From Ruegeria sp. YS9 (GTDB taxonomy: Bacteria > Pseudomonadota > Alphaproteobacteria > Rhodobacterales > Rhodobacteraceae), in the NCBI RefSeq assembly GCF_024628725.1, contig NZ_CP102409.1, positions 2,761,001-2,825,000 on the forward strand: DNA of 64,000 nucleotides. The letters run 5' to 3'. This document shows, one piece after another, positions 39,163-47,162 of this stretch (the stretch's first letter is position 1; each line of letters opens with the position of its first letter). The translations under genes and the position numbers were made by a program. The notes beneath the pieces were generated by a model. The model ran no database searches and had not been told where the DNA came from. It saw only the letters and a list, made by a program, of their open reading frames with translations.

Positions 39163-39684
39163 ATGAAAGTACCTCAAACGTCTTTGCTCTGGCTCCTTCT
39201 GGTGGTGCAGGCCCTCTGCGCCGCCTTTTTCATGACGGATGCGCTGCTGGATTGGACGGGCGGCGACGGCGCGGGCTTTCGTCACCTTCATTCGTTCGAG
39301 CTGTTTCTGTCTCTGGCGCTTGTCGGCGGCCTGAGCGCCACGATCGCCCTGATCCGCTCCCAGTCCAGACGGGTGCGCGGCATGCAGCGGCAACTGCAAG
39401 TGGCGCAAGGGGCCTTTGCCCAGGTCATCGAAACCCAGTTCAGCGAGTGGCAGCTCAGTGATGCTGAGCGTGACGTTGCCATGCTGACGATCAAGGGTCT
39501 TTCCATCGCGGAAATCGCCGGAATGCGACAGACGAAAGAAGGGACGATCAAGGCCCAAAGCGCTGCGGTCTATCGAAAGGCGGGCGTTTCCAGCAGGGTT
39601 CAGTTGCTTAGTTTTTTTGTCGACGAACTCCTGTCAGAACCGTTGGTCAGAGAAGTGCCAAACCCACCAGCCAGTCTGCCCTGA
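39163..39684 (+). CDS. Membrane-anchored LuxR-type HTH regulator
   Basis: The 173-residue protein has two hydrophobic helices (about 7-27 and 43-65), a short linker, and a C-terminal LuxR/GerE-type helix-turn-helix: LSDAERDVAMLTIKGLSIAEIAGMRQTKEGTIKAQSAAVYRKAGV. There is no receiver or autoinducer domain. It may sense an envelope signal, perhaps through the PepSY partner encoded just upstream. This functional link is inferred from spacing only. Confidence 0.78.
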   Translation: MKVPQTSLLWLLLVVQALCAAFFMTDALLDWTGGDGAGFRHLHSFELFLSLALVGGLSATIALIRSQSRRVRGMQRQLQVAQGAFAQVIETQFSEWQLSDAERDVAMLTIKGLSIAEIAGMRQTKEGTIKAQSAAVYRKAGVSSRVQLLSFFVDELLSEPLVREVPNPPASLP

Positions 39685-39818
39685 AACAGTGGCATAACCT
39701 CGTGCCTATTCACTCACACATTCCTAAAGACACGTGAAGTGAAGCCCCGGCGCCTTTCACTTTTGGCCAGCCGCGCCCACACCCGTGATATGCAGATTTC
39801 GGAACACTGGAGATGGTT

Positions 39819-40508
39819 ATGTTCACGCGCCTCATTCTCGCGTCTACGGCTCCGGTGATCAGCGCAACGGCGCTTGCCGCGCCGAGCCTGGGCGACGGCA
39901 CTTATGTTCACGGCTTCATCGGCCACAGCCTGCTACAGGACAGCGATTTCACCGGAACGATCGGTGGCGCGACGCAATCGGTCGATACCGATTTCGACGC
40001 AGGTTTCGGACCGGGCCACGCGACAGGCAAGGAAATCCCGCAATGGTCCAATGACATCATCGGAACGCGGATCGAGTTGGAAGGGTCTTATCGCGACAGT
40101 GACGTGGATGGTGTGAACTTTACCGGCAATGGCCCGGGGCCCGGGGGCAATAGCTCGGGCGACGTCACGCAGACCTCGTTATTTGCCAATCTGCTGTTCG
40201 ATTTCAAACAGGCCGGCGTGCTGACACCGTTTGCCGGGTTCAGTCTGGGTGCCACCTAGTCGGATCTGGGTTTTTCTTATGGGCCGGGTGTGGCGCTGGA
40301 CGATACCGACACCACTTTGGCCGCCCAGCCGATCGCCGGTGTGGCATATGACATCAACGCGTCGACAACGCTCACCGTTGACGCCCGTTACGCCCGTGCC
40401 TTTGATGTACTGTCGCAGCGCCTGGCCCCCAACGGAGCTTTGACCGGCAACGTAGAGGACGATCTGGATTCATTCAGCGTCAGTTTCGGACTTCGCCATA
40501 ATTTCTGA
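39819..40508 (+). pseudogene. Outer-membrane beta-barrel protein interrupted by an in-frame TAG
   Basis: A signal peptide (ending ATALAAPS) and alternating amphipathic strands suggest an OmpA/OmpW-like surface antigen of about 228 residues. A TAG at 40257-40259 stops it after 146 codons (AGFSLGAT). The same frame continues after the stop as SDLGFSYGPGVALDDTDTT and closes with DSFSVSFGLRHNF, a barrel-type end with a terminal Phe. TAT or TGG probably stood where TAG is. GGAG six bases before the ATG at 39819 sets the start. Either the gene is newly broken or the base is an error. Confidence 0.8.
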
Positions 40509-40679
40509 TTGCTTCGGGTGTCAGGTTTCTCTCCGGTTTCCTGCCCCTTTTTGCCCTCGCGCCTCAGGTGCGGGGGCACCCGGAAAACCCGAAAAACGCA
40601 GCACGCGCTGGACATACCGGCAGTCGCCCGGCCTGCAACAACCGCCCGCTTCATCTGGCTAAAAATATCCTCGGGGGGA

Positions 40680-40718
40680 ATCGTGCCGGCAGGCACGATG
40701 GGGGGCAGACAGCCCCCC
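40680..40718. terminator. Twin perfect hairpins between convergent genes
   Basis: ATCGTGCC (40680-40687) pairs with GGCACGAT (40692-40699). GGGGGGC (40700-40706) pairs with GCCCCCC (40712-40718). Both are perfect and adjacent. There is no long T-run, so this may be a terminator-like element or a dispersed intergenic repeat. Confidence 0.5.
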
Positions 40719-40734
40719 TGACCCGGCAACCGGC

Positions 40735-41385
40735 TTACGACGGCGCTTTGGTCTTGCGCAGATAGGGGAAGATCGTTTCGAACTCACCAAACTTGGCCTT
40801 GGCGTCTTCGTTCGACACGGTTGGCGGGATGATCACGTCTTCGCCCGGCACCCAATTGGCAGGTGTCGCGACCCCCTTGGCCGACATCTGCAACCCATCA
40901 AGCGCGCGCAAGATTTCGGCAAAGTTCCGGCCCACGGTCATCGGGTACGTCATCGACAGCTTCAGCTGCTTGTCCGGGCCGATGATGAAGACCGAACGCA
41001 CCGTGGCACTGTCGGCCGGTGTGCGGCCATCGGGCAGATATGCTTCGGCGGGCAGCATGTCGAAAGCCTTGGACACGGCCAGACCTTCATCGGCGATGAT
41101 CGGAAAACCGGGGTTGGCCTTGCCGTATTCCTCGATGTCCTTCTTCCACTTCTTGTGGTCTTCGACACCATCGACTGAAACGCCGATCACCTTGGTGTTG
41201 CGCGCGGCCCATTCGTCATTCAACTGCGCAACGGCCGAAAACTCGGTGGTGCAAACAGGTGTGAAATCCTTTGGGTGCGAGAACAGAATGGCCCAGCTGT
41301 CGCCAATCCAGTCGTGGAACTGAATGGTGCCCTGATCCGTTTCTGCCGTGAAATTCGGAACGGTGTCGTTGATACGCAAACCCAT
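40735..41385 (-). CDS. 1-Cys-type peroxiredoxin (Prx6 family)
   Basis: The 216-residue protein reduces hydroperoxides with the cysteine in HPKDFTPVCTTEFSA. The long C-terminal part (VATPANWVPGEDVIIPP) is that of Prx6-type enzymes, and no resolving cysteine is visible. AAAAGGAGATG precedes the ATG at 41385. It is divergent from the ALDH gene at 41599. Confidence 0.92.
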   Translation of the reverse strand: MGLRINDTVPNFTAETDQGTIQFHDWIGDSWAILFSHPKDFTPVCTTEFSAVAQLNDEWAARNTKVIGVSVDGVEDHKKWKKDIEEYGKANPGFPIIADEGLAVSKAFDMLPAEAYLPDGRTPADSATVRSVFIIGPDKQLKLSMTYPMTVGRNFAEILRALDGLQMSAKGVATPANWVPGEDVIIPPTVSNEDAKAKFGEFETIFPYLRKTKAPS

Positions 41386-41505
41386 GGGGCATCTCCTTTT
41401 CTGTGAAAAACCTGAGTCGGTCGTCTGGAACCTAATCACTTTGCGCGCAGGTTAAACCAGCCATCGTATCCAGAGATACGGATTTCGTGAGCCTGACCGA
41501 AAAAA

Positions 41506-41519
41506 AATTTGATCAAATT
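41506..41519. promoter_or_regulatory. Perfect 14-base palindrome before the ALDH gene
   Basis: AATTTGATCAAATT reads the same on both strands and lies about 80 bases before the ALDH start, in the divergent gap with the peroxiredoxin. It looks like a repressor or activator site, but no regulator can be named. A second dyad CGTATC-N4-GATACG lies at 41465-41480. Confidence 0.4.
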
Positions 41520-41598
41520 CACTATTGCTCAGCCTGTGCATGGGTGACAGAGTGGCCCCGAACAGCCGGCTTCAGGCGAACCTTCAGGAGGGCTCAGG

Positions 41599-43038
41599 AT
41601 GATCGAAAAGCGGGATTTCTACATTAACGGTCAGTGGGTCGCCCCGTCGCAGCCCAATGACTTCGAGGTCATAAACCCCTCGACCGAAGAGCCCTGCGCA
41701 GTAATCTCGCTTGGGGCCGAAGCCGACACGAATGCAGCCGTTGCCGCAGCCAAATCCGCCTTGCCAGGCTGGATGGCCACGCCGGTGGAAACCCGCATCG
41801 CGCTGGTGGAAAAACTGGCCGAACTCTATGCAAGCCGGTCAGAGGATCTGGCGCAGGCGATGTCACTTGAAATGGGCGCCCCGATCGATCTGGCGCGCGC
41901 GGCGCAGGCTGGTGCCGGCATCTATCATCTGAAGAACTTCATCCGCGCCGCCAGAGGGTTTCAATTTGAACGCCCGCTGGGGGATCATGCACCGAATGAT
42001 CGCATCATTTACGAGGCGGTTGGCGTTGCCGCTCTGATCACGCCGTGGAACTGGCCGATGAACCAGATCACGCTCAAGGTGGGTGCTGCCTCGATTGCGG
42101 GTTGCACGATGATTCTGAAACCGTCGGAACAAAGCCCGCTGAACGCGATGATCTTTGCTGAGATGATGGACGAGGCAGGCTTCCCGCCCGGTGTGTTCAA
42201 TCTGGTCAACGGCGACGGGGCGGGTGTTGGTTCGCAGCTTTCGGGTCATCCGGATGTGGACATGGTCAGCTTCACCGGTTCGACCCGCGCAGGCACCGCG
42301 ATTTCCAAAAACGCGGCTGATACCCTCAAGAAAGTACATCTTGAGCTTGGAGGAAAAGGGGCCAACGTCATCTTTGAGGATGCGGATGAAAAAGCGGTCA
42401 AGCGCGGGGTGTTGCACATGATGCAAAACACCGGCCAGAGTTGTAACGCCCCCAGCCGGATGCTGGTGCAGCGCCCGATCTATGACAAGGCTGTGGAAAC
42501 CGCGGCCGAAGTTGCAAACATGGTCAAGGTTGGCCCTGCCCCAGAGGAAGGCCGCCACATCGGTCCGGTTGTGAATGACGTTCAGTGGAGCAAAATTCAG
42601 GACCTGATCCAGAAGGGCATCGATGAAGGGGCGCGGCTGGTTGCAGGCGGCACCGGACGACCTGAGGGGCTGAACAAGGGTTACTATGTCCGCCCCACGG
42701 TCTTTGCCGATGCAAACAACCAGATGACCATCGCCCGCGAAGAAATCTTTGGCCCGGTTCTGACCATGATCCCCTTCGACACCGAAGAGGAAGCTGTCGA
42801 AATCGCCAACGATACGCCCTATGGCCTGACGAATTATGTTCAGACACAGGATGGTGCGCGAGCCAATCGCATGGCGCGGGCTCTGCGGTCGGGCATGGTC
42901 GAAATGAACGGACAATCGCGCAGCGCGGGCTCACCGTTCGGCGGCATGAAGCAATCCGGCAACGGGCGGGAAGGCGGCGTCTTCGGGCTTGAGGACTTCC
43001 TTGAAGTCAAAGCCGTCAGCGGCTGGGCCGCAGAGTAA
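41599..43038 (+). CDS. Aldehyde dehydrogenase family protein
   Basis: The 479-residue NAD(P)-dependent enzyme has PWNWPMNQI, GSTRAGTAI, the general base in LELGGKGAN, the catalytic cysteine in NTGQSCNAPSRM and EEIFGPVLTMIPF. Length is normal. The class resembles broad-substrate ALDHs sometimes called betaine- or gamma-aminobutyraldehyde dehydrogenases, but nothing here fixes the substrate. AGGAGGG precedes the ATG. Confidence 0.93.
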   Translation: MIEKRDFYINGQWVAPSQPNDFEVINPSTEEPCAVISLGAEADTNAAVAAAKSALPGWMATPVETRIALVEKLAELYASRSEDLAQAMSLEMGAPIDLARAAQAGAGIYHLKNFIRAARGFQFERPLGDHAPNDRIIYEAVGVAALITPWNWPMNQITLKVGAASIAGCTMILKPSEQSPLNAMIFAEMMDEAGFPPGVFNLVNGDGAGVGSQLSGHPDVDMVSFTGSTRAGTAISKNAADTLKKVHLELGGKGANVIFEDADEKAVKRGVLHMMQNTGQSCNAPSRMLVQRPIYDKAVETAAEVANMVKVGPAPEEGRHIGPVVNDVQWSKIQDLIQKGIDEGARLVAGGTGRPEGLNKGYYVRPTVFADANNQMTIAREEIFGPVLTMIPFDTEEEAVEIANDTPYGLTNYVQTQDGARANRMARALRSGMVEMNGQSRSAGSPFGGMKQSGNGREGGVFGLEDFLEVKAVSGWAAE

Positions 43039-43061
43039 CTTCACCTGCGAAGCAGACAGAT

Positions 43062-43090
43062 TGGGCGGGGCAACGCGGTTGCCTCGCCCA
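43062..43090. terminator. Hairpin between ALDH and the convergent gene
   Basis: TGGGCGGGGCAAC pairs with GTTGCCTCGCCCA across a GCG loop, with one G-T pair. It lies between two convergent stops. The T-run is missing, so termination is likely but not certain. Confidence 0.5.
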
Positions 43091-43097
43091 TAACGCT

Positions 43098-43532
43098 TTA
43101 TACAGGCCGCACCACAAGCTGGGGTTCGCCATCGGACGTGTGGCGTCGGGACCGACCGTCCCACCCGATCTCTCCGGTGACGCGTTGCCGAAATGCAGAG
43201 AAACTGTCAAAGCGCACCACATCTACCGGCGTGTCGAAATGCAGGGTCACTCGGCGACGCGCGCCATCGCCCAGCATGGTCATACCGCGAATTTCGGCCG
43301 TGAACGCCTGACCCAGATAGCGCCCTTCAACCCGATCACCCACGCGCAGATGCATCCGGTTTCCGGCCATTGCATGCAAGGTGTTCCAGTCTCGAACACC
43401 ATGCTGATGGGCCAGCAGTTCCAATGCCGCGCTGTGCGACAGCAAAACGCCCTTCGTCTTCAATTCTTCCCGCAGGCGTTTCGCCTGCGCTTTCAGCTCT
43501 TCAACCGGAGCAACGGTTCGGGATCGTGTCAT
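43098..43532 (-). CDS. Glyoxalase-related (Glyoxalase_8-like) protein
   Basis: The 144-residue protein has the ELKAQAKRLREELKTKGVLLSHSAALELLAHQHGVRDWNTLHA helix bundle used by automated annotation as a glyoxalase-related domain. A small beta-rich tail follows (LRVGDRVEGRYLGQAFTAEI). Enzyme activity is doubtful. The second of two adjacent ATGs is favoured by GAGG spacing. It is unlinked in function to its neighbours as far as I can see. Confidence 0.65.
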   Translation of the reverse strand: MTRSRTVAPVEELKAQAKRLREELKTKGVLLSHSAALELLAHQHGVRDWNTLHAMAGNRMHLRVGDRVEGRYLGQAFTAEIRGMTMLGDGARRRVTLHFDTPVDVVRFDSFSAFRQRVTGEIGWDGRSRRHTSDGEPQLVVRPV

Positions 43533-43709
43533 CATGTGCCTCGTTTCCTTGAACGGGCGCGAAATCAGGACGGGGCTCGCATTTCCATCCGCGCGCCGGG
43601 AAAGGGCAACAGATGCTTTTCAAACCGGGTTTCACCAAAGCCTATGGCCGCGAACGGCAGGGGACCCGAACCTGAGGTGCCTTTTGGCAGCGGTCAGGCC
43701 GTCTGTCAA

Positions 43710-44561
43710 TCAGGCGTCTGCCTGCGCCGCCTCGTAGGCCAGCATGGCACGCTTGACCGGCAAGCCCCAGTGATAGCCTCCCAGGCCACCTGATTTGCGC
43801 AAGGCACGGTGACAGGGGATCAGCCAACTGACCGGGTTGCGGCCAACTGCCGTTCCCACGGCGCGAACGGCTTGCGGCGAGCCGACCCGCTGGGCGATCT
43901 CGGAATAGGTCGTGACCTGCCCGGACGGGATATGCATCAGCGCTTCCCACACCTTGATTTGCAAAGGTGATCCGATCAGGAAAACCGGTGTTGGCTCCAA
44001 CCGGTCGCTGGCAGCGCCAAAAGCACTCAGCGCCCAAGGACGCAGGCGCATCGGATCTTCGACGAACGTCGCCTTGGGCCAGCGCGAGATCATATCTTCC
44101 ATCGCGGCCTCTTCGCCGGTCTCGGCCCCGAAGGCCATGCCGCAGATGCCCTTGTCGGTACCCATGACCAGCGCGGGGCCAAAGGGGCATTCGAACCACC
44201 CCCAATAGATCGTCAGACCTTCGCCCTTGCGGGCATATTCGCCGGGGCTCATGGATTCCCACTTCAGGAACAGATCATGCAGACGTCCGCTACCGGACAG
44301 GCCCACATTGTGTGCAGTTTCCAGTGTTGTGAACCGTTCGCGCAGCAATGCCTTCGCATGGCCCAGTGTCAGGTATTGTTGGTACCGTTTTGGCGACACT
44401 CCGGTCCAACGCGAGAACAGGCGCTGGAAATGGGCCGGGCTCATATCCATCTGGCGTGCCAGCTCATCAAGGCTCAGGCCCTCGCCGCCCTGATCAATCA
44501 ACTCGATTGCGCGGCGCATGACGTTGTAATGGTATCCGCTTTCCGGGGTCTGGACGTTCAT
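43710..44561 (-). CDS. Ada-like AraC-type HTH/methylated-DNA-protein methyltransferase
   Basis: The 283-residue protein joins an N-terminal AraC-type helix-turn-helix (LSLDELARQMDMSPAHFQRLFSRWTGVSPKRYQQ) to a C-terminal O6-alkylguanine transferase with the acceptor cysteine in WLIPCHRAL. It lacks the N-terminal zinc domain by which E. coli Ada senses methylphosphotriesters. It should repair O6-methylguanine; whether it regulates genes is open. It is divergent from nth, another repair gene. Confidence 0.92.
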   Translation of the reverse strand: MNVQTPESGYHYNVMRRAIELIDQGGEGLSLDELARQMDMSPAHFQRLFSRWTGVSPKRYQQYLTLGHAKALLRERFTTLETAHNVGLSGSGRLHDLFLKWESMSPGEYARKGEGLTIYWGWFECPFGPALVMGTDKGICGMAFGAETGEEAAMEDMISRWPKATFVEDPMRLRPWALSAFGAASDRLEPTPVFLIGSPLQIKVWEALMHIPSGQVTTYSEIAQRVGSPQAVRAVGTAVGRNPVSWLIPCHRALRKSGGLGGYHWGLPVKRAMLAYEAAQADA

Positions 44562-44677
44562 GGTTCCACCTCATCTTCTGACAAAACCATAGCGCGCAGG
44601 CCACGCTGCCGCGACCCGGAACTTGCGCATTGGCTTTGGGCTTGTGTCAGAGCCCGGTGGACGGCATTAAGACCCGG

Positions 44678-45322
44678 ATGGCAAAGCAACTCGACTATCA
44701 TACGATCCGCGAGATTTTCACGCGCTTTCAGGAGGCCGACCCGGAACCCAAGGGCGAGCTGGAGCATGTGAACGTCTATACTCTGGTCGTCGCCGTGGCC
44801 CTTTCGGCGCAAGCCACGGATGCGGGCGTCAACAAGGCGACGCGCGACCTGTTCAAGATCGCCGACACGCCGCAAAAGATGCTGGATCTGGGCGAGGAAG
44901 GCCTGATCGAGCACATAAAAACCATTGGCTTGTTCCGCCAGAAGGCCAAGAACGTCATCAAGCTCAGCCGTATCCTGGTTGACGAATATGGCGGCGAGGT
45001 TCCCAATTCCCGGGCTGCCCTGCAATCCCTTCCGGGTGTGGGCCGCAAGACGGCCAACGTGGTTCTGAACATGTGGTGGCGACAACCGGCGCAGGCGGTG
45101 GACACCCATATCTTTCGCGTCGGCAACCGCACCGGCATTTGCCCGGGCAAGGATGTGGACACGGTCGAACGCGCCATCGAAGACAATATTCCTGCTGACT
45201 TTCAACTCCATGCGCATCACTGGCTGATCCTGCATGGCCGGTACCACTGCAAGGCGCGCAAGCCGCAATGCCCGACCTGCATCATCCGTGATCTCTGCCA
45301 ATTCGAGGACAAAACCCAATGA
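44678..45322 (+). CDS. nth: Endonuclease III
   Basis: The 214-residue glycosylase/AP lyase removes oxidised pyrimidines. The helix-hairpin-helix LPGVGRKTANVV holds the catalytic lysine and VDTHIFRV the catalytic aspartate. The C-terminal C-x6-C-x2-C-x5-C cluster binds [4Fe-4S]. The ATG at 44678 begins the conserved domain. Its end overlaps the adenosine kinase start by four bases (ATGA). Confidence 0.96.
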   Translation: MAKQLDYHTIREIFTRFQEADPEPKGELEHVNVYTLVVAVALSAQATDAGVNKATRDLFKIADTPQKMLDLGEEGLIEHIKTIGLFRQKAKNVIKLSRILVDEYGGEVPNSRAALQSLPGVGRKTANVVLNMWWRQPAQAVDTHIFRVGNRTGICPGKDVDTVERAIEDNIPADFQLHAHHWLILHGRYHCKARKPQCPTCIIRDLCQFEDKTQ

Positions 45323-46308
45323 AGACTTATCAACTGACCGGCATCGGAAATGCCGTTGTGGACGTGATTTCCCAGGCCGATGACAGCTTTCTGGAGCTGA
45401 TGGGCATCGAAAAAGGCATCATGCAGTTGATCGAACAGGAACGCGGCGAGGTGCTGTACGCCTCGATGGAAAGCCGCGTTCAAACGCCGGGCGGCTCGGT
45501 GGCCAATACCATTGCGGGCGCAGGCGCGCTTGGGCTGGATGCGGCCTTCATCGGCCGGGTTCACGATGACGCACTGGGCCGGTTCTATGCAGATGCGATG
45601 AACGAGGATGGCGTCGATTTCGTGAACCCACCAGTTCCGGGTGGTGAATTGCCCACGTCACGCTCGATGATCTTTGTCTCGCCCGATGGTGAGCGGTCGA
45701 TGAACACCTATCTGGGCATTTCCTCGGAACTGTCGTCTCAGGACGTCTCGCAAGAGGTCGCTGGAAACAGCCAGATCATGTTCCTCGAGGGGTATCTGTT
45801 CGACAAGGAAAAAGGCAAGGCGGCATTCCTTGAGGCCGCGCGCGCCTGCCACAAGGGTGGCGGCAAGGCCGGCATCGCCATTTCCGACCCGTTCTGCGTG
45901 GAACGTCACCGGGTCGATTTCCTGCTGCTGATCGAAAATGAGCTGGATTTCGTGATCGGCAATGAGGCCGAGATCAAATCCCTGTTCGAAACTGACGATC
46001 TGGAAGACGCATTGGCCAAGACGGCCGCGATCTGTCCGCTGGTGGTCTGCACCCGCTCGGGCGACGGTGTGACCGTTCTGAACGGCGACACCCGCATTGA
46101 CGTACCGGTTGAAAAGGTTGTCCCCGTTGATGCAACAGGTGCGGGCGACCAGTTTGCGGCGGGCTTCCTGTTCGGCATGGCGACGGGCCGCGATTACGAG
46201 ACCTGCGCCAAGATTGGCAATGCCTGCGCTCGCGAAGTGATCAGCCATATCGGCCCCCGCCCTGAAGCGAACATGCTGGAATTGCTGCGGGAAGAGGGGT
46301 TGGTTTGA
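45319..46308 (+). CDS. PfkB-family kinase, adenosine kinase-like
   Basis: The 329-residue ribokinase-fold enzyme has GNAVVDVI near the start, the substrate motif PGGSVANTIAGAGALG and the PfkB signature VDATGAGDQFAAGFLFG with the catalytic aspartate. Adenosine kinase is the usual annotation of such alphaproteobacterial proteins; other nucleosides or sugars are possible. It is translationally coupled to nth. Its last 27 codons recur in degenerate form at 47055-47135. Confidence 0.85.
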   Translation: MKTYQLTGIGNAVVDVISQADDSFLELMGIEKGIMQLIEQERGEVLYASMESRVQTPGGSVANTIAGAGALGLDAAFIGRVHDDALGRFYADAMNEDGVDFVNPPVPGGELPTSRSMIFVSPDGERSMNTYLGISSELSSQDVSQEVAGNSQIMFLEGYLFDKEKGKAAFLEAARACHKGGGKAGIAISDPFCVERHRVDFLLLIENELDFVIGNEAEIKSLFETDDLEDALAKTAAICPLVVCTRSGDGVTVLNGDTRIDVPVEKVVPVDATGAGDQFAAGFLFGMATGRDYETCAKIGNACAREVISHIGPRPEANMLELLREEGLV

Positions 46309-46653
46309 GCCATGATCGGCCCTAGCACGCCAACCTGAGGCTGCCGTAATCATGCATCGTGCCATGCCGAGCAGAGCAAACACTCCGCCCTGTCCGTCTG
46401 ATGGCCCGTTCCGGATGGGGCCGGGTTCAGGGTGATCTCGGCCAACCGGTCGGCCCCGACCTGTTCAGAGTGACGTAGGGTAAAACACGAATAAGGATGG
46501 TCAAGGCGTCTGCGATCGGTCAGAAGGGGCGGGCTACGTTACTGCTTTCGATCCCCTGCTTTCCCTACCGGACTTCAGCGAACTCGATATAGGCCGACTG
46601 CGCCACGCTGTTGCAATTCCGCGAACAGGTTGAAAAATACAGGAGATCTCACG
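46309..46653. other. Intergenic region, probable cold-shock promoter and leader
   Basis: This 345-base gap holds no gene with a credible start or motif. The part just before the cold-shock gene is AT-richer and may encode a long 5' leader, common for csp genes, but I cannot define a fold. Confidence 0.4.
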
Positions 46654-46860
46654 ATGGCCAATGGCACCGTGAAATGGTTCAACACCACCAAAGGCTTCGG
46701 CTTCATTGCACCCGAAACAGGCGGCAAGGACGTTTTCGTCCATATTTCCGCCGTCGAGCGTTCCGGCCTGACCGGTCTGGCCGACAACCAGAAGGTTACC
46801 TACGACGTTCAATCCGGCCGCGATGGCCGCGAGTCGGCGGAAAACCTGCAGCTCGTCTGA
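46654..46860 (+). CDS. Cold-shock domain protein (CspA family)
   Basis: The 68-residue OB-fold protein binds single-stranded nucleic acids. RNP1 (KGFGFIAPE) and RNP2 (DVFVHISAV) are intact. AGGAG lies eight bases before the ATG. It sits between the adenosine kinase gene and the kinase-tail remnant. Confidence 0.96.
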   Translation: MANGTVKWFNTTKGFGFIAPETGGKDVFVHISAVERSGLTGLADNQKVTYDVQSGRDGRESAENLQLV

Positions 46861-46882
46861 GTGGACGATCCAAGATGGGAAC

Positions 46883-46902
46883 GGGGCGTCTTTGGGCGCC
46901 CT
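46883..46902 (+). terminator. Weak terminator-like hairpin after the cold-shock gene
   Basis: GGGGCG (46883-46888) pairs with CGCCCT (46897-46902) using one G-T pair, followed by ATTTCGTT. The stem is short. Confidence 0.4.
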
Positions 46903-47054
46903 ATTTCGTTGTGGCACGATGTTTTCGGTCGCGCGCCTGTCGTTCCTGACGGGGTAGGTTCAAGCGCACTGTCGGCATTCCTCACCCCTGCGTTGCGCTG
47001 GCCGCGATGATCGGCAGCTCGGCTTGGTTGCTGGCCCATGATCTGGCGGCCCGC

Positions 47055-47135
47055 ATCCGCGAGGTGACCGGCCATATCGGCCCGCGGCCGGAGGTGACCA
47101 TACCGGAATTGTTGCGGGAGGAAGGGTTGGTTTGA
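47055..47135 (+). pseudogene. Remnant copy of the adenosine kinase C-terminus
   Basis: Twenty-seven codons including the stop read IREVTGHIGPRPEVTI then PELLREEGLV. The intact kinase ends AREVISHIGPRPEANM then LELLREEGLV. Most base differences are at third positions, so this copy diverged while still coding for protein. Upstream in the same frame, similarity fades and no kinase body is present. Apart from this and the hairpin, the 302 bases after the cold-shock gene hold nothing recognised. Confidence 0.8.
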
Positions 47136-47162
47136 GGGGTGGGTGCGAGCGACTAGACTTCC

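Noticed and set aside
46309..46653. Possible small RNA or second kinase fragment upstream of the cold-shock gene
   Set aside because: No similarity to the kinase and no convincing promoter-hairpin pair could be seen by eye.
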